Position numbers and translations under genes: made by a program. The notes under the pieces were generated by a model that worked only from the letters and a program-made list of their open reading frames with translations, searched no databases and was not told the origin of the DNA. 64,000 bases of DNA from Ochotona curzoniae (Eukaryota > Chordata > Mammalia > Lagomorpha > Ochotonidae), in NCBI RefSeq assembly GCF_017591425.1, contig NW_024466218.1, positions 9,252,001-9,316,000 of the forward strand. The letters are read 5' to 3'. Positions 36,111-48,565 of the stretch are shown here, piece after piece (the first letter of the stretch is position 1; each line of letters begins with the position of its first letter).

Positions 36111-38309
36111 TTATGTAGGTAACATTTTGCGGTTTCTTTGTTTTAAAACTATATTTCAGCTTCTTTAGGAAAATGTTTTATTCATTGGCAAAATTACAGA
36201 AACACAAAACTTTTAAAACATGACTACAGAATACAATTTCAATTAAAATCATTTCAAAACACTATTTACGTTCTATAACTTAAAATTCCATACCAAAAGG
36301 TCTCCTTTAGTGCTACAACCAACCACAGTACTGTTCTTCCTTGACTTTTCTATGTAGTTAATTCATATTCTCTATCCCAAAGAAAATATACACATTTCCA
36401 AGATTTTTCCTTAATTCAGACTTTCCCACTGGTGTGAGAAATTGGGAACTGAATTTGCTTTGTACTGTACTGAATATTCCTAGGAGATAAGTCATTAAAT
36501 AATCATGACAAATAATTCATACTTAGTATATGAAAAAATTGGATTTTATGTTTTGCTTTCATTCTTGTCTTTCTCATGCTTGGATAGAAAGTTTTATCCA
36601 ACACACTAATGCTGTACATTTAATTAGGGAATGTACTTCCAGTCATCTGGAATTTCACTTACAACCAATTGATGAGAACATTCTATAGACAGAGGGTTAG
36701 TCCAAGATTGTAGGAGTTGATAATTAAATAGAGAAAAGGAATCGCCTGCTTGGGCATGATGTTGTGCCACAGAGAACAAATAAAACAAAATGACTCATTT
36801 GTGTATTACAAAATCACTTTTCCAATTGATAGGTTATTATGTGTTGGAGGAGTACAGTTGGTTAAAGAAACTGGATCGGTGAGTGCCATGAGGCTAAGCA
36901 AGTTACCACTGATTGGAATTGCAGGGGCAGAAGCCTTTTCTTTTTCTTTGTGAATTTCTACTAAGTCCTCAAGTTCCTATAGAAATAGCTAACAATACAT
37001 AAAGAAAAAGTAGAGAAAACGTCAAAACTTTATAAAAGCTAATTAAGCAAGCCAACTAAATGATATTATTTTGTCATGTTTTCAAAGCTTAGAACCAAGG
37101 ACACTTCAATAATCTGTGGGCCTCGGAGAGCCAATGAAAGTTTGAACGTTTCGATTGAACATGGTGTCTTTCCAAAAAGCCCTCAATGGCATGGGCTTAT
37201 TTCATTTTGAGTTTACACCCACATAAAATGGGACTACTAATGCCTGCTTGGATGGGTTGATTTAAGCATTAAGGGAAGTACTGTCCATGCAGCATTTAAA
37301 AACAATCCTACCATACAGAGCATGGCAATATCAAATCTGCAAAGATGCTAGTGAATGGACAAACAGAATTTCTATGCTGGGGTTTTGCTCAGGTTTATGG
37401 TCCTAACATAGAGGGACCTAACTAGCTTTATAAAATAATGAAATTGTAAAGAATGTAAAAGAGTACAAAGTAGTATGCTATATGTGAACAACAAGAATTA
37501 ATTTTAAGTAAACAAAATGTGACAAAGCCATATTATTGAGAATTACTTGACAGTGAACAGGAATTCAGCCTTGATCAATAACGCAACATAAATAAACCTT
37601 GAAAACAGTTTACCAAGTAAAGAAGCCAGAGAATCCTCAAGTGTGAACTAAATTCTTGATGACAAAAGAGAAGAAGCTCAAAAGATATGCTGGCTAGTTG
37701 AAATGCTAGGGAGAGAAATAATAAACTTCCTGAGTGATTCTTGGGTTGCTAAGTTAGCATCTTCAGAAGCAAACTGAGCAAGATCCAGCTGTGTAGCAAT
37801 TACACAGGAAAAACAACACCAACCTTTATTTCCTAGGAATAAGTCCGTTGTTGTCATGGCTGTACCCAAGGATGATACAAGCTTTCAATATGGATGTTAA
37901 AGATGTCGGAGGCTTAGTGAAACAGGAATTGATGGTTTGCTTATAGTTTATTAATTCAAGTATCTAACACAGATGCACACTATCAGTGAAATATTTTAAT
38001 CTTCTTTTTCTCATTTGTATAAAGGTAAAATATCAATTCCTGTATCAGTTTCTGAATATAAAGTATGATCGTACATGTACAGCATTTAGTAAATGACCTG
38101 CTAGAATTGTCTCATAAACATATTATCTTTATAATCCAAACAAGGATAAGTGAAAAGTAAAATCAAACAAATGCACTTGAAACTCCCAGATGGAAAGTTC
38201 TATCTTCAACATGTCATTTTTAACCTAAAATATCTTATTTTTAAGTAGGCTTTCTGCTTGACATCCAAATTTTGTTGGCCTTTCTAATCATATCAATTAG
38301 TTTGTTTCT
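36111..38309. other. No recognised gene; one MIR-like patch
   Basis: Mostly unclassified AT-rich DNA. 37195-37300 (aaaatgggactactaatgcctgc) looks like a MIR fragment. Frames here are short and unremarkable. Confidence 0.4.
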
Positions 38310-38455
38310 CCCTGCTAATGAGCATGGGAAAGCAGAGAATGGTACAATTGCTCAAACCTTTGCATCCATGTGGGAGACCAGGAAGAAGCTTTAGGCGCCT
38401 GGCTTCGGCCTGGCCCAGCCCTTTCAAGTAATTCAATAAGTCTTCACCTTCTCTT
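38310..38455 (+). mobile_element. CSINE fragment
   Basis: Middle part only: catgggaaagcagagaatgg, gcatccatgtgggagacc, ggcttcggcctggcccag. Head and tail are missing. Confidence 0.75.
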
Positions 38456-39363
38456 TTTTATTGGCTTTTAACTGCTTGGAGATAAACCCCAAAATTACTA
38501 GTTGCAGCATATAGGCTATTTTTTTCTGGTTTGCCTTCTTTACTGCAACATTTGGACTCAGCCACCATTATCTAGCTTTGATCTGTCTGCAGCACTCAGG
38601 GATGTAACCTACACTGCTTTTTGGGGAATATTCATTTGTAGCTCTTCAATGATTCAAACATAACCTTTGGTTAAACTTATTCACACTCCAAAATGTGTTC
38701 CTCTCCTGTCACATCCTCCATTGAGTTTCGGTATAGAAGTCTAAGGTGCATTATATGGTACCTTATTATTATTTATCAACACAGGTCATTTTATCACTGT
38801 TGAGAGGAGACAGCTAATGAGTATCTGGTTGATAAGTGAAATTTAATGCAAACATATTTATTATCTTTAATAAATTCAGGCTTTTGTGAAGTTTGATTTA
38901 TTTTTTAAAAAGTACTTGCCATAAATTATTCTTTTGGGGAACTGCATTGTAAATGGTGCTACATAATCTCTAATATAAGAACTTTGTCCTGCCTTCAAAT
39001 GTTTACTCCTTAGCAGAAGTCCAGTTTATCAAACACAATTTTATGCTCACTTATATATTAAAGATTGCAATTGAGTTTTTAAATTTCCAGAAACATTTCT
39101 GTTTACTTCAAAATCTGAACTCAGTTGTACCTTTCTCATTATCATCAGGTACATGAATCTACCACTTAACATATTGTTATATTAAAGTTGATTTTACACA
39201 TTCCTGGCATGGAAAGTGTGTTCATTTGAAATCTCTACTAAAAAAAAGTATGATACACAAGTACAGGAAGTTTCATGAAATAGAATTCCTCCTCAAATTT
39301 GGTTTATACCACTAAATCCATAACCAAGTATTACAACCTATTGTGTTATAAACCACATTTCCG
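38456..39363. other. No recognised feature
   Basis: AT-rich non-coding sequence. Confidence 0.5.
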
Positions 39364-39611
39364 GGGCCTGATATGATGGCCCAGTTGCCAAACCCTTATG
39401 TTGCAAGTTCTGGGATCCCATATGGCTGGGGAAAGCACAAGAGAGTGGTCCAGAACCTTCTGGTCCCGCACATATAAGGGAGACCCAGAAGATGCTCCTG
39501 GCTTCTGGCTTTGGATTGGCTCAGCTTTGGTTATTGTAGTCATTTAGGGAATGAACCAACACATGGAAGATCTGTCTCTTCACTCTGTAAATCTGCCTTT
39601 CTGATAAAAAT
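39364..39611 (+). mobile_element. CSINE with an internal deletion, tail interrupted by an LTR
   Basis: Plus-strand copy starting ggggcctgatatgatgg. About 60-70 bp are missing between catatgg and ctggggaaagc, removing the B box and the segment after it. The tail stops at gataaaaat, where the LTR begins. Confidence 0.88.
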
Positions 39612-39852
39612 TGTTGGGGACACTGACAATTTCCTGCCCTGTGATTGGCCCTTTGCCCTGATTGGTCTGCCTTGGTTATCTTTAAGCTGATTGGACAGGT
39701 TTGACAGATAAGGGGGGGGGGTTTGGCGGGGGAGGGGTGTCATAACGGAAACAATGGACATAACAGTTTTTTAATGGAAGATCGAAATAAAAGCACCTTG
39801 GAGACTCTCTCGAATGTTGGGTGATTTCTTCCACAGGACGGGAGGACCCCCG
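39612..39852 (+). mobile_element. Short solo LTR of an endogenous retrovirus (inferred)
   Basis: Starts tgttggggac and ends ggaggaccccc. It has three attgg (CCAAT-box) motifs near 39642, 39661 and 39691, a G-rich stretch at 39711-39737, and aataaaagcacc at about 39786 followed by a CT-rich stretch of about 60 bases, as in a U3-R-U5 order. The repeat gataaaaat occurs just before (39603-39611) and just after (39852-39860), consistent with insertion into the SINE tail. No gag, pol or env sequence lies beside it. At 241 bp it is short for an LTR. Confidence 0.6.
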
Positions 39853-40007
39853 ATAAAAATAGTGGAAAATAACTATACTGTCAAATGTTGGTTTTCTGAA
39901 TAATTTTTAAATTTCACTTGTTTGCTAATAAACCTAAATATTCTTATTCATTCTGATATTAGTAAGTGAGGGTATTGAACACTTGCATTCTGTATTTCAC
40001 TTATTTT

Positions 40008-40300
40008 AAAGGATGTATTTATTTATTTTAAAGGCAGAGTAATGAGTTGGGGTTAGAAGACTGAGAATCTTCCATCTGCTGGTTCAGTCCATAAGTAGCT
40101 TGGGCTGGTCCTGGGCAAAGTCAAGATTCTGGAGCGCCGGAGGGGTCTCCCACAAGAGTGGTATGGTCCCAAGTGTCATCATCGCCTTCCCAAGCATATT
40201 AGCTGCTAGATGGATCAGAAGTAGAACAGCTCAGACTCAAACCAGTGCTCTAATATTGGATATTGACATTTCAGAAGGTAGCTTAACTTAATGTACTACA
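40008..40300 (-). mobile_element. Older CSINE, minus strand
   Basis: Complement of the SINE: aaaggatgtatttatttatttt, gagaatcttccatctgctggttcag, gggtctcccacaagagtgg and a diverged head. Confidence 0.78.
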
Positions 40301-41540
40301 ATTCAGTTTTTTCATTTACTATATTTTGAAAAGGGTTTGAAAACACTTTTTGATGTCATCTATCTTTATTCAACCAATAGTTTACCTCCTAAAAGATACT
40401 CTATAAATGGTAAAGGAATGTGAAATTTCAGCATGGATTAGGTTAGAGATGCAGTAGAGGAGGCTAGGATGCACAAACAGCTCCGTCACATTATTCAAAA
40501 GTGGTTTTTATTTGCTTAAAGTGAAATCCTAAATATGCATAAATGTTTACATCTATGACCAAATAAAATTGATTTTTTTTGCTGATATCCAAATTATGGA
40601 ACCTGCTGATGTGATTCTTATAAAAAATCTAAGACGTGTGAAGTGGTACGCATGTATGGAGGACTACATGGGGATGGTATGTGTTGGTTTGCTGGAGATT
40701 TGAGACCACATACCAGGAATCTTACTAGAGGAAAGCATGAATGGGTGAAAATCTGTTAAAAGGTAGAGAACTAAAAATCAAAAGGCTACTTACATATAGG
40801 AACAGTCCAGTATTTCTATCTTTTTATAAGAGAAGACGCTCTAAAGTGAAGTAGTGAGAATTGAGACAAGGGAAGTATGCACTAGCTAGGTCATGGTACA
40901 AGAAGCAAACAAACAAACTAGACATAATGGGCCATGTTTTAGAAGGACAGAGATAAAACTGACTAAACTCAGAAATCTATACAGATTTAAAGGGAAAATG
41001 TTTCACATTTAAATTAATTTGATTAATGAAGACAAATGCAGAAAAATAGGCACAAATTCACAGAGACACATTACAAAGATAGGAGTTATTATCAACAGTG
41101 AACTATAAATATGAAAATAAATCTTCAAGTCAATTAAAGAAGAGGATTAGAACATAAACAGTTCTACTGCAAGACAGGGAAGGAAAATAGTTTGTGCTCC
41201 ATCAATATTTGTTTAATTATGGTGACTTATTGGATGGAGGGTTTATACAGTGAGCAACAAACAGGCTGAAGTGAAATGACTTCTTCAGCATTGCCTTATC
41301 AGAGAAAGGATTTGTGAAGTGCTGATCCAGTTGAGCTGGCTGCGGCAAGAACATGAGCACAAGCGGAGAATGCTGGCCATGTAGATAAACGACGTTATCC
41401 ATGCAAAAATCATAAGGATAGGATCCTCTGTTGGTTGCCTAGAAATCAGGAAGTCTTGAAATATTCACAGGTATTTTTTCTAAGAAGAAAACATTTTGAA
41501 AACAGCAGACTATTGATGTGCTTGCGAAGAGGTTAAATAC
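40301..41540. other. No recognised gene
   Basis: AT-rich sequence without an identified repeat family. Frames are short. Confidence 0.4.
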
Positions 41541-41544
41541 TCAG

Positions 41545-41945
41545 ACTTGGTAACTTGGTTATCTGAAAGATCCAGGAAGCGATCAATCACATTTTAATCA
41601 CCTGGAAAAAGTACAGGTACTATGAGATACCAGCATGGTTTTCTGAAGAGCAAATCATGCCAGACCCATTAAATCGTGTCCTGTGATAGCGTTACAGGCC
41701 AGGAAGACAAGGAAAAATGATGGTGCCAATCCATCTTGTTTCTAGGCAGTCTGGGAATCCGCTCTGCCTCATTTTCATGGACAAACTTGAGAAACTATCA
41801 CCTGAGCCACATTATTTTTAGGTGGGTGAGTGTGCAATGTGCTTCAATGTTTTACCACAGGACAACAAGGACTTCCATTTTAAATTGCACTAATAGTTTG
41901 ATGTTGCTCCAGGCACTGGTCCTGGGAACTGGCTAGTCAAGTGCA
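41545..41945 (+). mobile_element. CR1/L3-type LINE fossil, reverse-transcriptase region
   Basis: The block agataccagcatggttttctg followed by gagcaaatcatgccagaccc matches the conserved segment before the catalytic region of CR1/L3 elements. Later parts (ttattttttaggtgggtgagtg, ggcactggtcctgggaactgg) resemble downstream conserved blocks in the right order. No frame is intact. These elements are older than the placental radiation. Confidence 0.55.
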
Positions 41946-42329
41946 ATTAGATCCACACGCATTAAACAATTCAGGGTCCTTATCAGTTCTCTAGAAAAAT
42001 TACACCTTGGTTTAGTACCAGCTGGAGATAAACATTGAAAATATGAAATAAGTACAAAATAGATAACTGGAAGAAGTTTTTCTTAGATTAATCAACAATG
42101 TGTTATGGTGTGAACTGTCAGCACTCCACAGGAAATGCTAGGACATGCTTTTACTTTCTCATTATTTTAGTTAACCACCCTTATTAAACTTGCCTTTAGT
42201 TGTAGTTGCTAATATAGTGTTTTTAAACAAATTCAGAGAAAAATCTGTTTTTCCAAAATGTTCTGCATTGTACATGTATTACTCAAATTTTTTTCTATAC
42301 AAGTTGCATTTTATTAGTAATGACAATTT
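41946..42329. other. No recognised feature
   Basis: AT-rich non-coding sequence. Confidence 0.5.
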
Positions 42330-42590
42330 AATTTGCATTTACTTGAAAGGGAGAATAACATGAAGAGAAAGAAAATAAGAGACACAGTGAGATCTTATAT
42401 CTGCAGGTATACTCCTCAAATGCTTGTGCTGGGTATGAACCAGGCAGAAATCAGAAACCTGGTCTCCCACATAAAGGAGAGGTGACCAAGTACTGGTACC
42501 AGCATCTTTTCCTCCCAGAGTGAATGTCAGCAGGAAATGGGTCAGAAGTCGGCCAGCCAGGTCTGCTCGGGGCACCTGCATTCAGCTCAG
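42330..42590 (-). mobile_element. Old CSINE, minus strand
   Basis: Complement layout: ttacttgaaagggagaataac, gagatcttatatctgcaggt, cctggtctcccacataaagg, then an eroded head. Confidence 0.6.
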
Positions 42591-42599
42591 AGAGGAGCT

Positions 42600-42795
42600 G
42601 GGTTTAGGTGATAGCTCCCAGGCCTTGTCATAGCTTCTGCCCAAGTCTGCTGGCACCCCAGCATCTCCTGGGAGCCCTGACCAACTCTCTGCCTCCTGCC
42701 TTTGGCCTGGTCTAATTGCAGCTGCTGCAAGCCTTTTGGAAGTAAACCAGTGGATTGGACATCATGGCCTGCCTTTCAGATAATAAAAGTCTAAA
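42600..42795 (+). mobile_element. Old CSINE fragment
   Basis: 3' part only: gcctttggcctggtc, aattgcagctgctgcaagcc, aagtaaaccagtggattgg and a gcctttcagataataaaagtc tail. Confidence 0.65.
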
Positions 42796-42954
42796 AATGC
42801 TTAAATGCCAAGCAAACAAATAATAGAGAAAATGCATAGACTGTCTCCCTTAAAAGTGTTTCAGGCAATAAAAAATGAGAATGGCAATGAAGAACTATTA
42901 TACAAAAAGAAGAAAACAATATAGCCCCTGGTTAATGCAGTTACAAGAAAATAC

Positions 42955-43095
42955 CGAAGAAAATGGGCACTATGCCAGGCCATCACATGTGCTGTATCAC
43001 ACAATCTACACGGTGAAAATGCAAAGAGAACTGGAAACTATAACAGTTTATTTGTGTGATTTTGCCAAGGTCTTACAAAAGCCAGGGTTCAAATT
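42955..43095 (+). repeat. MIR, interrupted at its 3' side by a CSINE
   Basis: Ordered MIR blocks: gggcactatgccaggccatc, tgtgattttgccaaggtctta, aagccagggttcaaattc. A minus-strand CSINE follows directly. Confidence 0.7.
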
Positions 43096-43100
43096 CATTT

Positions 43101-43390
43101 TTTTTTAAGATTTACTTGTTTTTATTGAAAAGGAAGATTTGCAGAGAGAAGGAAACAAGTTCTTCCACCCACTGGTTCACTCCAGGCTGCAATGACTGGA
43201 GCAGATGCAACCTGAAGCCAGGAGCTTCTTCTCCCAGACAGGTGCAGGGCTTTGGGCCATCCTTTACTGCTGGTGTCATAAGCAGGGAGTTGGATGGAAA
43301 GTGGAGCAGCCTGGACATGAGCTGGCACCAAAATGGGATCCTAGTACTTGAATGGAAAGAGGGGATAAGGCAATTAAGCCATCATGTAAC
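43101..43390 (-). mobile_element. CSINE, minus strand
   Basis: ttttttttaagatttacttg start, then gttcttccacccactggttcac, gcagggctttgggccatcc and a head end near 43390. Part of the middle is deleted. Confidence 0.88.
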
Positions 43391-44185
43391 ACCCCAAACT
43401 TGATATTTTAATGATTAAAGGTTTCTCTGTAAGGAAAGCAATTATCAAGATGCCCTCACAACTTATGTCTGGCATCATCATTTAAAAGTAATTTTTACTT
43501 TATAAATTTTAAGGAATAGTGTAGAATTTTACCAATTCTTTTAATATGAGAAAAAAAAAAGTCATCCCTACTTTAACTCTGTTGAAAGGTAAAGTAATTG
43601 CTACAAAGGGTGCTTTTAATGAAGGCCTAGAGAATTACAAAGTCTTTGGCACAAAGATTGAACCTACTTTTTACAATGAGCATGACCCTTTTGTCAATAA
43701 TTAGAGGAAACAAATTCCAATGAAAATGATTGAGAGTGACAGCTGGCAATTGGTGGGGTTTTTGTTTGATCTGGATGTTTGTTTTTTAAATTTTTTTTTT
43801 CAAATTATCATGGCCTTTATTTGGAATGTTCACTTTCAATTTCCTAAGAATTTTTTTTTCTTTTTGGTAATATGAGATGTCTACCCTTTAATGTCATAAA
43901 ATGTTACATGCTCAACATGAAAATACAGGAATGAAAATCATTCATAGATTCTTATACATAGATTGTTCAATAGATGGAGAGAAATCATTGTAGAAAAATC
44001 TAGTGACAATGAGAATACAGAGTAGGAGTCTCAAGCAGCATGTTGAATTATCCCTTTTCACCAAAATATTGTACAATGGTTATTTTACAGCATTCATTTT
44101 AAATGCTGTAGAATAATCTGCACAGCCAATTCCATTATATACTAAAATAACTTCTTACAAATATGTATTATTCTGCAATTTCCTT
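43391..44185. other. No recognised feature
   Basis: AT-rich, T-rich runs at 43784-43860, no exon or repeat family recognised. Confidence 0.5.
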
Positions 44186-44443
44186 TTAAAAAGGTTATTT
44201 GAAAGAGCTCTACCCATCCAGAAAGTGGGAGCACCTTCCAGGCCTGAGCTAAGTCACTCCAAATCCAGGAGTCAGGGACATCTTCTGGTCCCCCATGTAG
44301 GTGCAAGCGCCCAAGCACTTGGGCCATCTTCCACTGTTTTTTTCAGGCAGAGTCAGAAGTAAAGCAGTTGGGTTTTGAATCAATACTCACATGAAATGCA
44401 TGTCCTAAGCAGAGGCTTTACCTAGTATGCCACAATACCAGCT
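44186..44443 (-). mobile_element. Old CSINE, minus strand
   Basis: Complement layout: gaaagagctctacccatccag, cttctggtcccccatgtagg, gcacttgggccatcttccac, diverged head. Confidence 0.7.
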
Positions 44444-44675
44444 TTGCATTTCCATTTTTATGAACAGTACTATGATTAATATTAGTATATAAAAATCATT
44501 ATAGATATTTTCAGATTGTTTTGCAAATTCCTACAATTCTAAATGTTGAGTCTCTGTGTATGTATAAACATTTTGCTAAATGTAGCCATTGCAATGATCA
44601 TGGCACTGATTATAAAATATTTACCAGGAATGTCTCTGGTTCTAGAGTAATACTGTGAATACAATTTCAAATTCT

Positions 44676-44998
44676 GGGTCTGGCAAAAAGGCTCAATTGG
44701 CTAATCCTCCACCTCCAAACTTTCCATCCCTTATGGGTGCTTGTTTGTGTCCTAACTGCTATACTTCCCATATTGTTACCTGCTTGTGGCCTGGGAAAGC
44801 AGTGGAGGATGACTCAAAGACTTGGGACCATGTGCCTGTGTGGGAGACCAGAAAGAAACACCTGTAACCTGGTTTCAGACAGGTTTAGCTCCAGCCATTC
44901 TGACTACTTGGGGAGTGATGCTGGAGATGAAAGAACTTTCTATCTATCCTTCTCTCTGTAAATCCGTTTTTCCAATAAAAATAAATCTTGCTTTTTTT
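44676..44998 (+). mobile_element. CSINE, full length
   Basis: gggtctggcaaaaaggctc head, gcttgtggcctgggaaagcag, gtgtgggagaccagaaag and a ccaataaaaataaatc tail. Confidence 0.9.
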
Positions 44999-45927
44999 AA
45001 GATACCAAGTTGGTTGTCCTTACTGAGTTACACTTAATTGTCAGAAATGATTGCAAACAAGTGAACACAGGGTGTAAAATACAAAGGCAGTAAGATGGCA
45101 TGATAACGGGTGATTGGGGAATAATTTTAGATTAGTGGCTCTGAAGAACAGACAATTAATCTGGAAATAGATGGTTTAAAGAGGCCAATGAAAGAAATGT
45201 CCAGTGAAAGATTTCACCATTTAACGTTTTCATACTGGAAAGAGCCTGGTAGTTGAAGATCAACATTAACTTATGCCTAGAGCAGGCCAAGGTGTTCAGA
45301 CAGTGATCTGGAAGTAGGAATAGATCAGATTATATGGTCTGAGAGACCATAGCAAAAAATGATGATCTTATTCTGAATCTGATGGCAAATCAGTGACAGA
45401 TTTTAAGTTTCAAGTTACAACAGGGTATTTTATATATATATATGTATATCAATTTATATATGTGACATTTGTATTGATGTTGAAGTACACAAGTGTATAG
45501 CTTAATGAATTATTCAAAAACTGAACACAGATAAGGAAAGGTAACATGACCGTTACTGCCAAAGCCCTTTTATGCTCTCTTGTGCTAACTACTCCCAATC
45601 AAGGCTAACTGTTCCCTTGACTTCTAAGCAACATAGATGGATTCTTCCTATTTAGACAAAAGAGAAAAAATAGCAAGCAATTTCTGTGTTTAGCTTCTTT
45701 TCCTTAAGATTATACATGAATGATTTATCCATTTTTAGGCATTCCCCAAGGACATACTGTACATTTAAGAAAAAAAGTGTGAATGGATTCCACTAGTAAC
45801 CCTGGATGACTTCATCATTTGGAAGCTGAGCAGTGTAAAAGCTGCACTTCTGATAGACGATGGAGGAGGAGCAAGAAGAGGAGACTGTGCTGTTATAACC
45901 AAGGCCAACAGTGCTTCAAGAGGGAGA
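44999..45927. other. Unclassified; TA microsatellite at 45429-45450
   Basis: 45250-45420 (ggtctgagagaccatagc, cttattctgaatctgatgg) resembles an ancient interspersed repeat I cannot name. No exon recognised. Confidence 0.35.
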
Positions 45928-46258
45928 AAGCAGGCGCCAGCACTGTGGTGCACACCTTAAGCTGCAGTGTGTGAAGCTTGATTCCCTACGGCTACCAGTT
46001 TGTGCCCGTTGTTCTACTTCTGATCCATCTTCTCACTAATTCACCTTTAGGTACAATAGGAGATGGTCTAAGTGCTTAGGCTCCTGTCATCCACTTGGGA
46101 GACCTAGTTGAATTTTCAGGCTCCTAGACAGTCATTTCTATTCTGGCCATCTGGGGAAGGAACTGTTGGATAAAGGACCCGTGTCTCCTTTCCTCTTTCT
46201 CTCTCCCTTCCTGTTTCCCTCCCACCAACTCTTCTTTAATGAAATCATTTTTAAAATA
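45928..46258 (+). mobile_element. Older CSINE
   Basis: aggcgccagcactgtggtg head, gtgcttaggctcctgtcatcc, cttgggagacctagttg, ggccatctggggaaggaac and a CT-rich end. Confidence 0.82.
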
Positions 46259-47153
46259 AGAAAGGTCAACAGTGATTACATAGTTGCATTACTGAGAAAG
46301 AGATAGCCATTGCTGCACTTGACAGCATGGAACTCAATACAAGCAGGTACCTCAAAGAAGAGAATGGAAAATGAGGGAATAAGGACTATAAATGTAGACA
46401 ACCCATTTCTAAACATTTAATATAAAATATATGTGCATCAAATCAGTTTTCCAAAGGCTGTGGAGATGATAAATTTGAAGGTATCTCAAAAAGTTCATGG
46501 AAAAATAGAATTAGAAAGTTATTCTGCTTGACAATGGGAATAAAATGGAGGGAAAAAATCAGAATATACAGTCGAGTGGAAAAGGTGCAGGAACGATGAC
46601 CAAGAGAAGGTAAAAGTAGATGAGATTTACAACATTAGTCAAATAATTCATTTTATTTTTATTAGGAGAATAAATTTTTTTTTCTACAAGCTTTTTCTTT
46701 AATGGGAGAAAAATTAGGGGTGTAAGTAGTTGGTATTTTTGGTGATAAACAAATGTGCCTTCTCCTAGTCATTGCCTTTTCCCCACATCACATCCACGTA
46801 CCATCTTCGCCATCATTGAAGCATAACGTTGCAAACTTGGACCTTCATTTAGTTTGTATGTACATAATAGTTAGAGGTGGAAACATTTTGTGGACATTTA
46901 TTGGCCATCTGGATTTTAAAAGCTGAGCATTTGCTGTTTGAGCACTCAACAGTACCTTTCTATTCCCACTACATAACAACTTGACAGGATATGGCATTTT
47001 TAGATGCCTTAATTTGTCCTCTAGAATTATGTACATGGTTATCCTAAGAGTTTGTGTCATCATGCATTGTTGATATGATACCTGCAATTACTGTGATGTT
47101 TTCTCTTTATGGGCACTTTATTTCTTCTAAATAACTGTGTTCTTGTTTTATAG
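46259..47153. other. No recognised gene; possible MITE remnant
   Basis: 46485-46700 begins aaaaagttcatggaaaaatag and resembles one arm of the recurring short inverted element. Nothing else recognised. Confidence 0.35.
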
Positions 47154-47241
47154 CTTTATCTTTGAAATTTACAATTTGGAGGAAATTCCTACAATGATTA
47201 TCTGGGGCCTGTATCAGAGGGTTGCTCCAAGCCTTCCAAAG
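47154..47241 (+). CDS. Weak candidate 88-nt exon
   Basis: Acceptor tgttcttgttttatag ends at 47153 and donor gtaggtgt starts at 47242. The 88-nt body has one base before a 29-codon open frame ending V-A-P-S-L-P-K. The splice sites look good and the frame is open, but composition is hydrophobic in its first half and no protein family is recognised. Other frames downstream are also open, so coding evidence is thin. Confidence 0.18.
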
Positions 47242-48185
47242 GTAGGTGTTCTACCTGCTGTTGATTCAGTTTCAACAAGATCAGATGCTCTTTTCCCAGG
47301 TATTGCTGAAAGATATTCCAGTATTAACATCTGTGAGACAAACCCAATCCACTCAGAAGAACGGGCAATCTGAAGCATGAAAGGATTCCAAGTGCTGAAC
47401 ATTACTTCAGATCATAGGGGAAAGCAGTTACCATGTTTCCCAACTTCACCTACTTGCACTTTCCTGTGCTCTTTGAGAAGTAGCAGTCGATTTTAACAGC
47501 ACTGAGTATCTTTACTTTTTGTGGAGGATTCTCTTGTTTGCAAGATTGTCAACATCCTATCCTGGCTTTATTGATTATCATAATATTCCTTAATATTTTC
47601 TCTCCTGGCACCTTTTGAAACTTCTCCTGGGTTACTCTAATCAGCCACTGGTGAACATGAAAGCGTCAAGTGCTGGGCCTGCAGCCATGCTTCCTGGAAG
47701 CTCAAGCTCAGATCTGTAGGAGTGTTTCCACAGGGGGCTTTGCTTTCTTCTGTATTTGCTGCTACACGCTGGCTGCCATTTGTCTCTCAAAAGATGTGTC
47801 CTCAAATTCATCTTCCTGGTGTGTGTTGCACTTTGCTTGGAATCAAGAATATTTCTTTCAACTAATCCATGTTTTGTTATCTGAGGTAATGGATGGGTAA
47901 GTTTCAAAGTTCCTTTAGTAAAAGGGTTATCTTTCTGTCTCGATCTCTGATCAGGGATCAAAGCACAAATAATCTACTACCTCCTCCACAAATTATCTCT
48001 CCTCCAACAAAGCTTCCCTTAATATATTGAATGGTCTCATAAGACTCATACCCAGTGTCACAGCTTTGGTAGAGAAAAGGAGAGAGGTGAAGCTGTAGAT
48101 GAGCAGACAGTTCATGTGGTTGAGGTCAAGGAACCTATGTTTGAATTCCACTAGTGGTTCCCATTTTTAAGTTAAAATGGCTTTG
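47242..48185. other. No recognised feature
   Basis: Less AT-rich than average. A 106-codon minus-strand frame (47641-47961) and a 76-codon plus-strand frame overlap; neither looks like a known protein. Confidence 0.4.
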
Positions 48186-48565
48186 AGGTACCTGCTGTGG
48201 CTGAATTCTGTCCTATTCCATCCTAAAGTCTTAAGTTGAAGCCTAACCTCAATAGATGAATGTGGCTCTACTTGGAGACAGGGTTTTGCAGAGGTAATTA
48301 AGTTAAAGTGGATCATTAGAGCAGGCCCTCAACTCATACGCTTGGTGTCTTTATAAGAGGAGGATATACGGAAGACAATATAAAGATGCAGGGAGATGGC
48401 AGCCACCTGAAAATCAAAGAGGAAATAGTCCTAGAGTGATCCTACCCCTAAGGTCCATGGAAGGAATTGTTTCAGCTAACTACTTGATCTCAGACATTTA
48501 ACTCCTATACTTTGGACTGCACATTTCTGTTGTTTAACCACCACACCCCTCACTGCCAAATCTGT
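48186..48565 (+). mobile_element. MaLR LTR (MLT1-type)
   Basis: Ordered MLT1 blocks: gctgaattctgtcctattcc, ttggagacagggttttgcagag, gtaattaagttaaagtgg, gtgtctttataagagg, and gtttaaccacc near the end. Confidence 0.85.
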
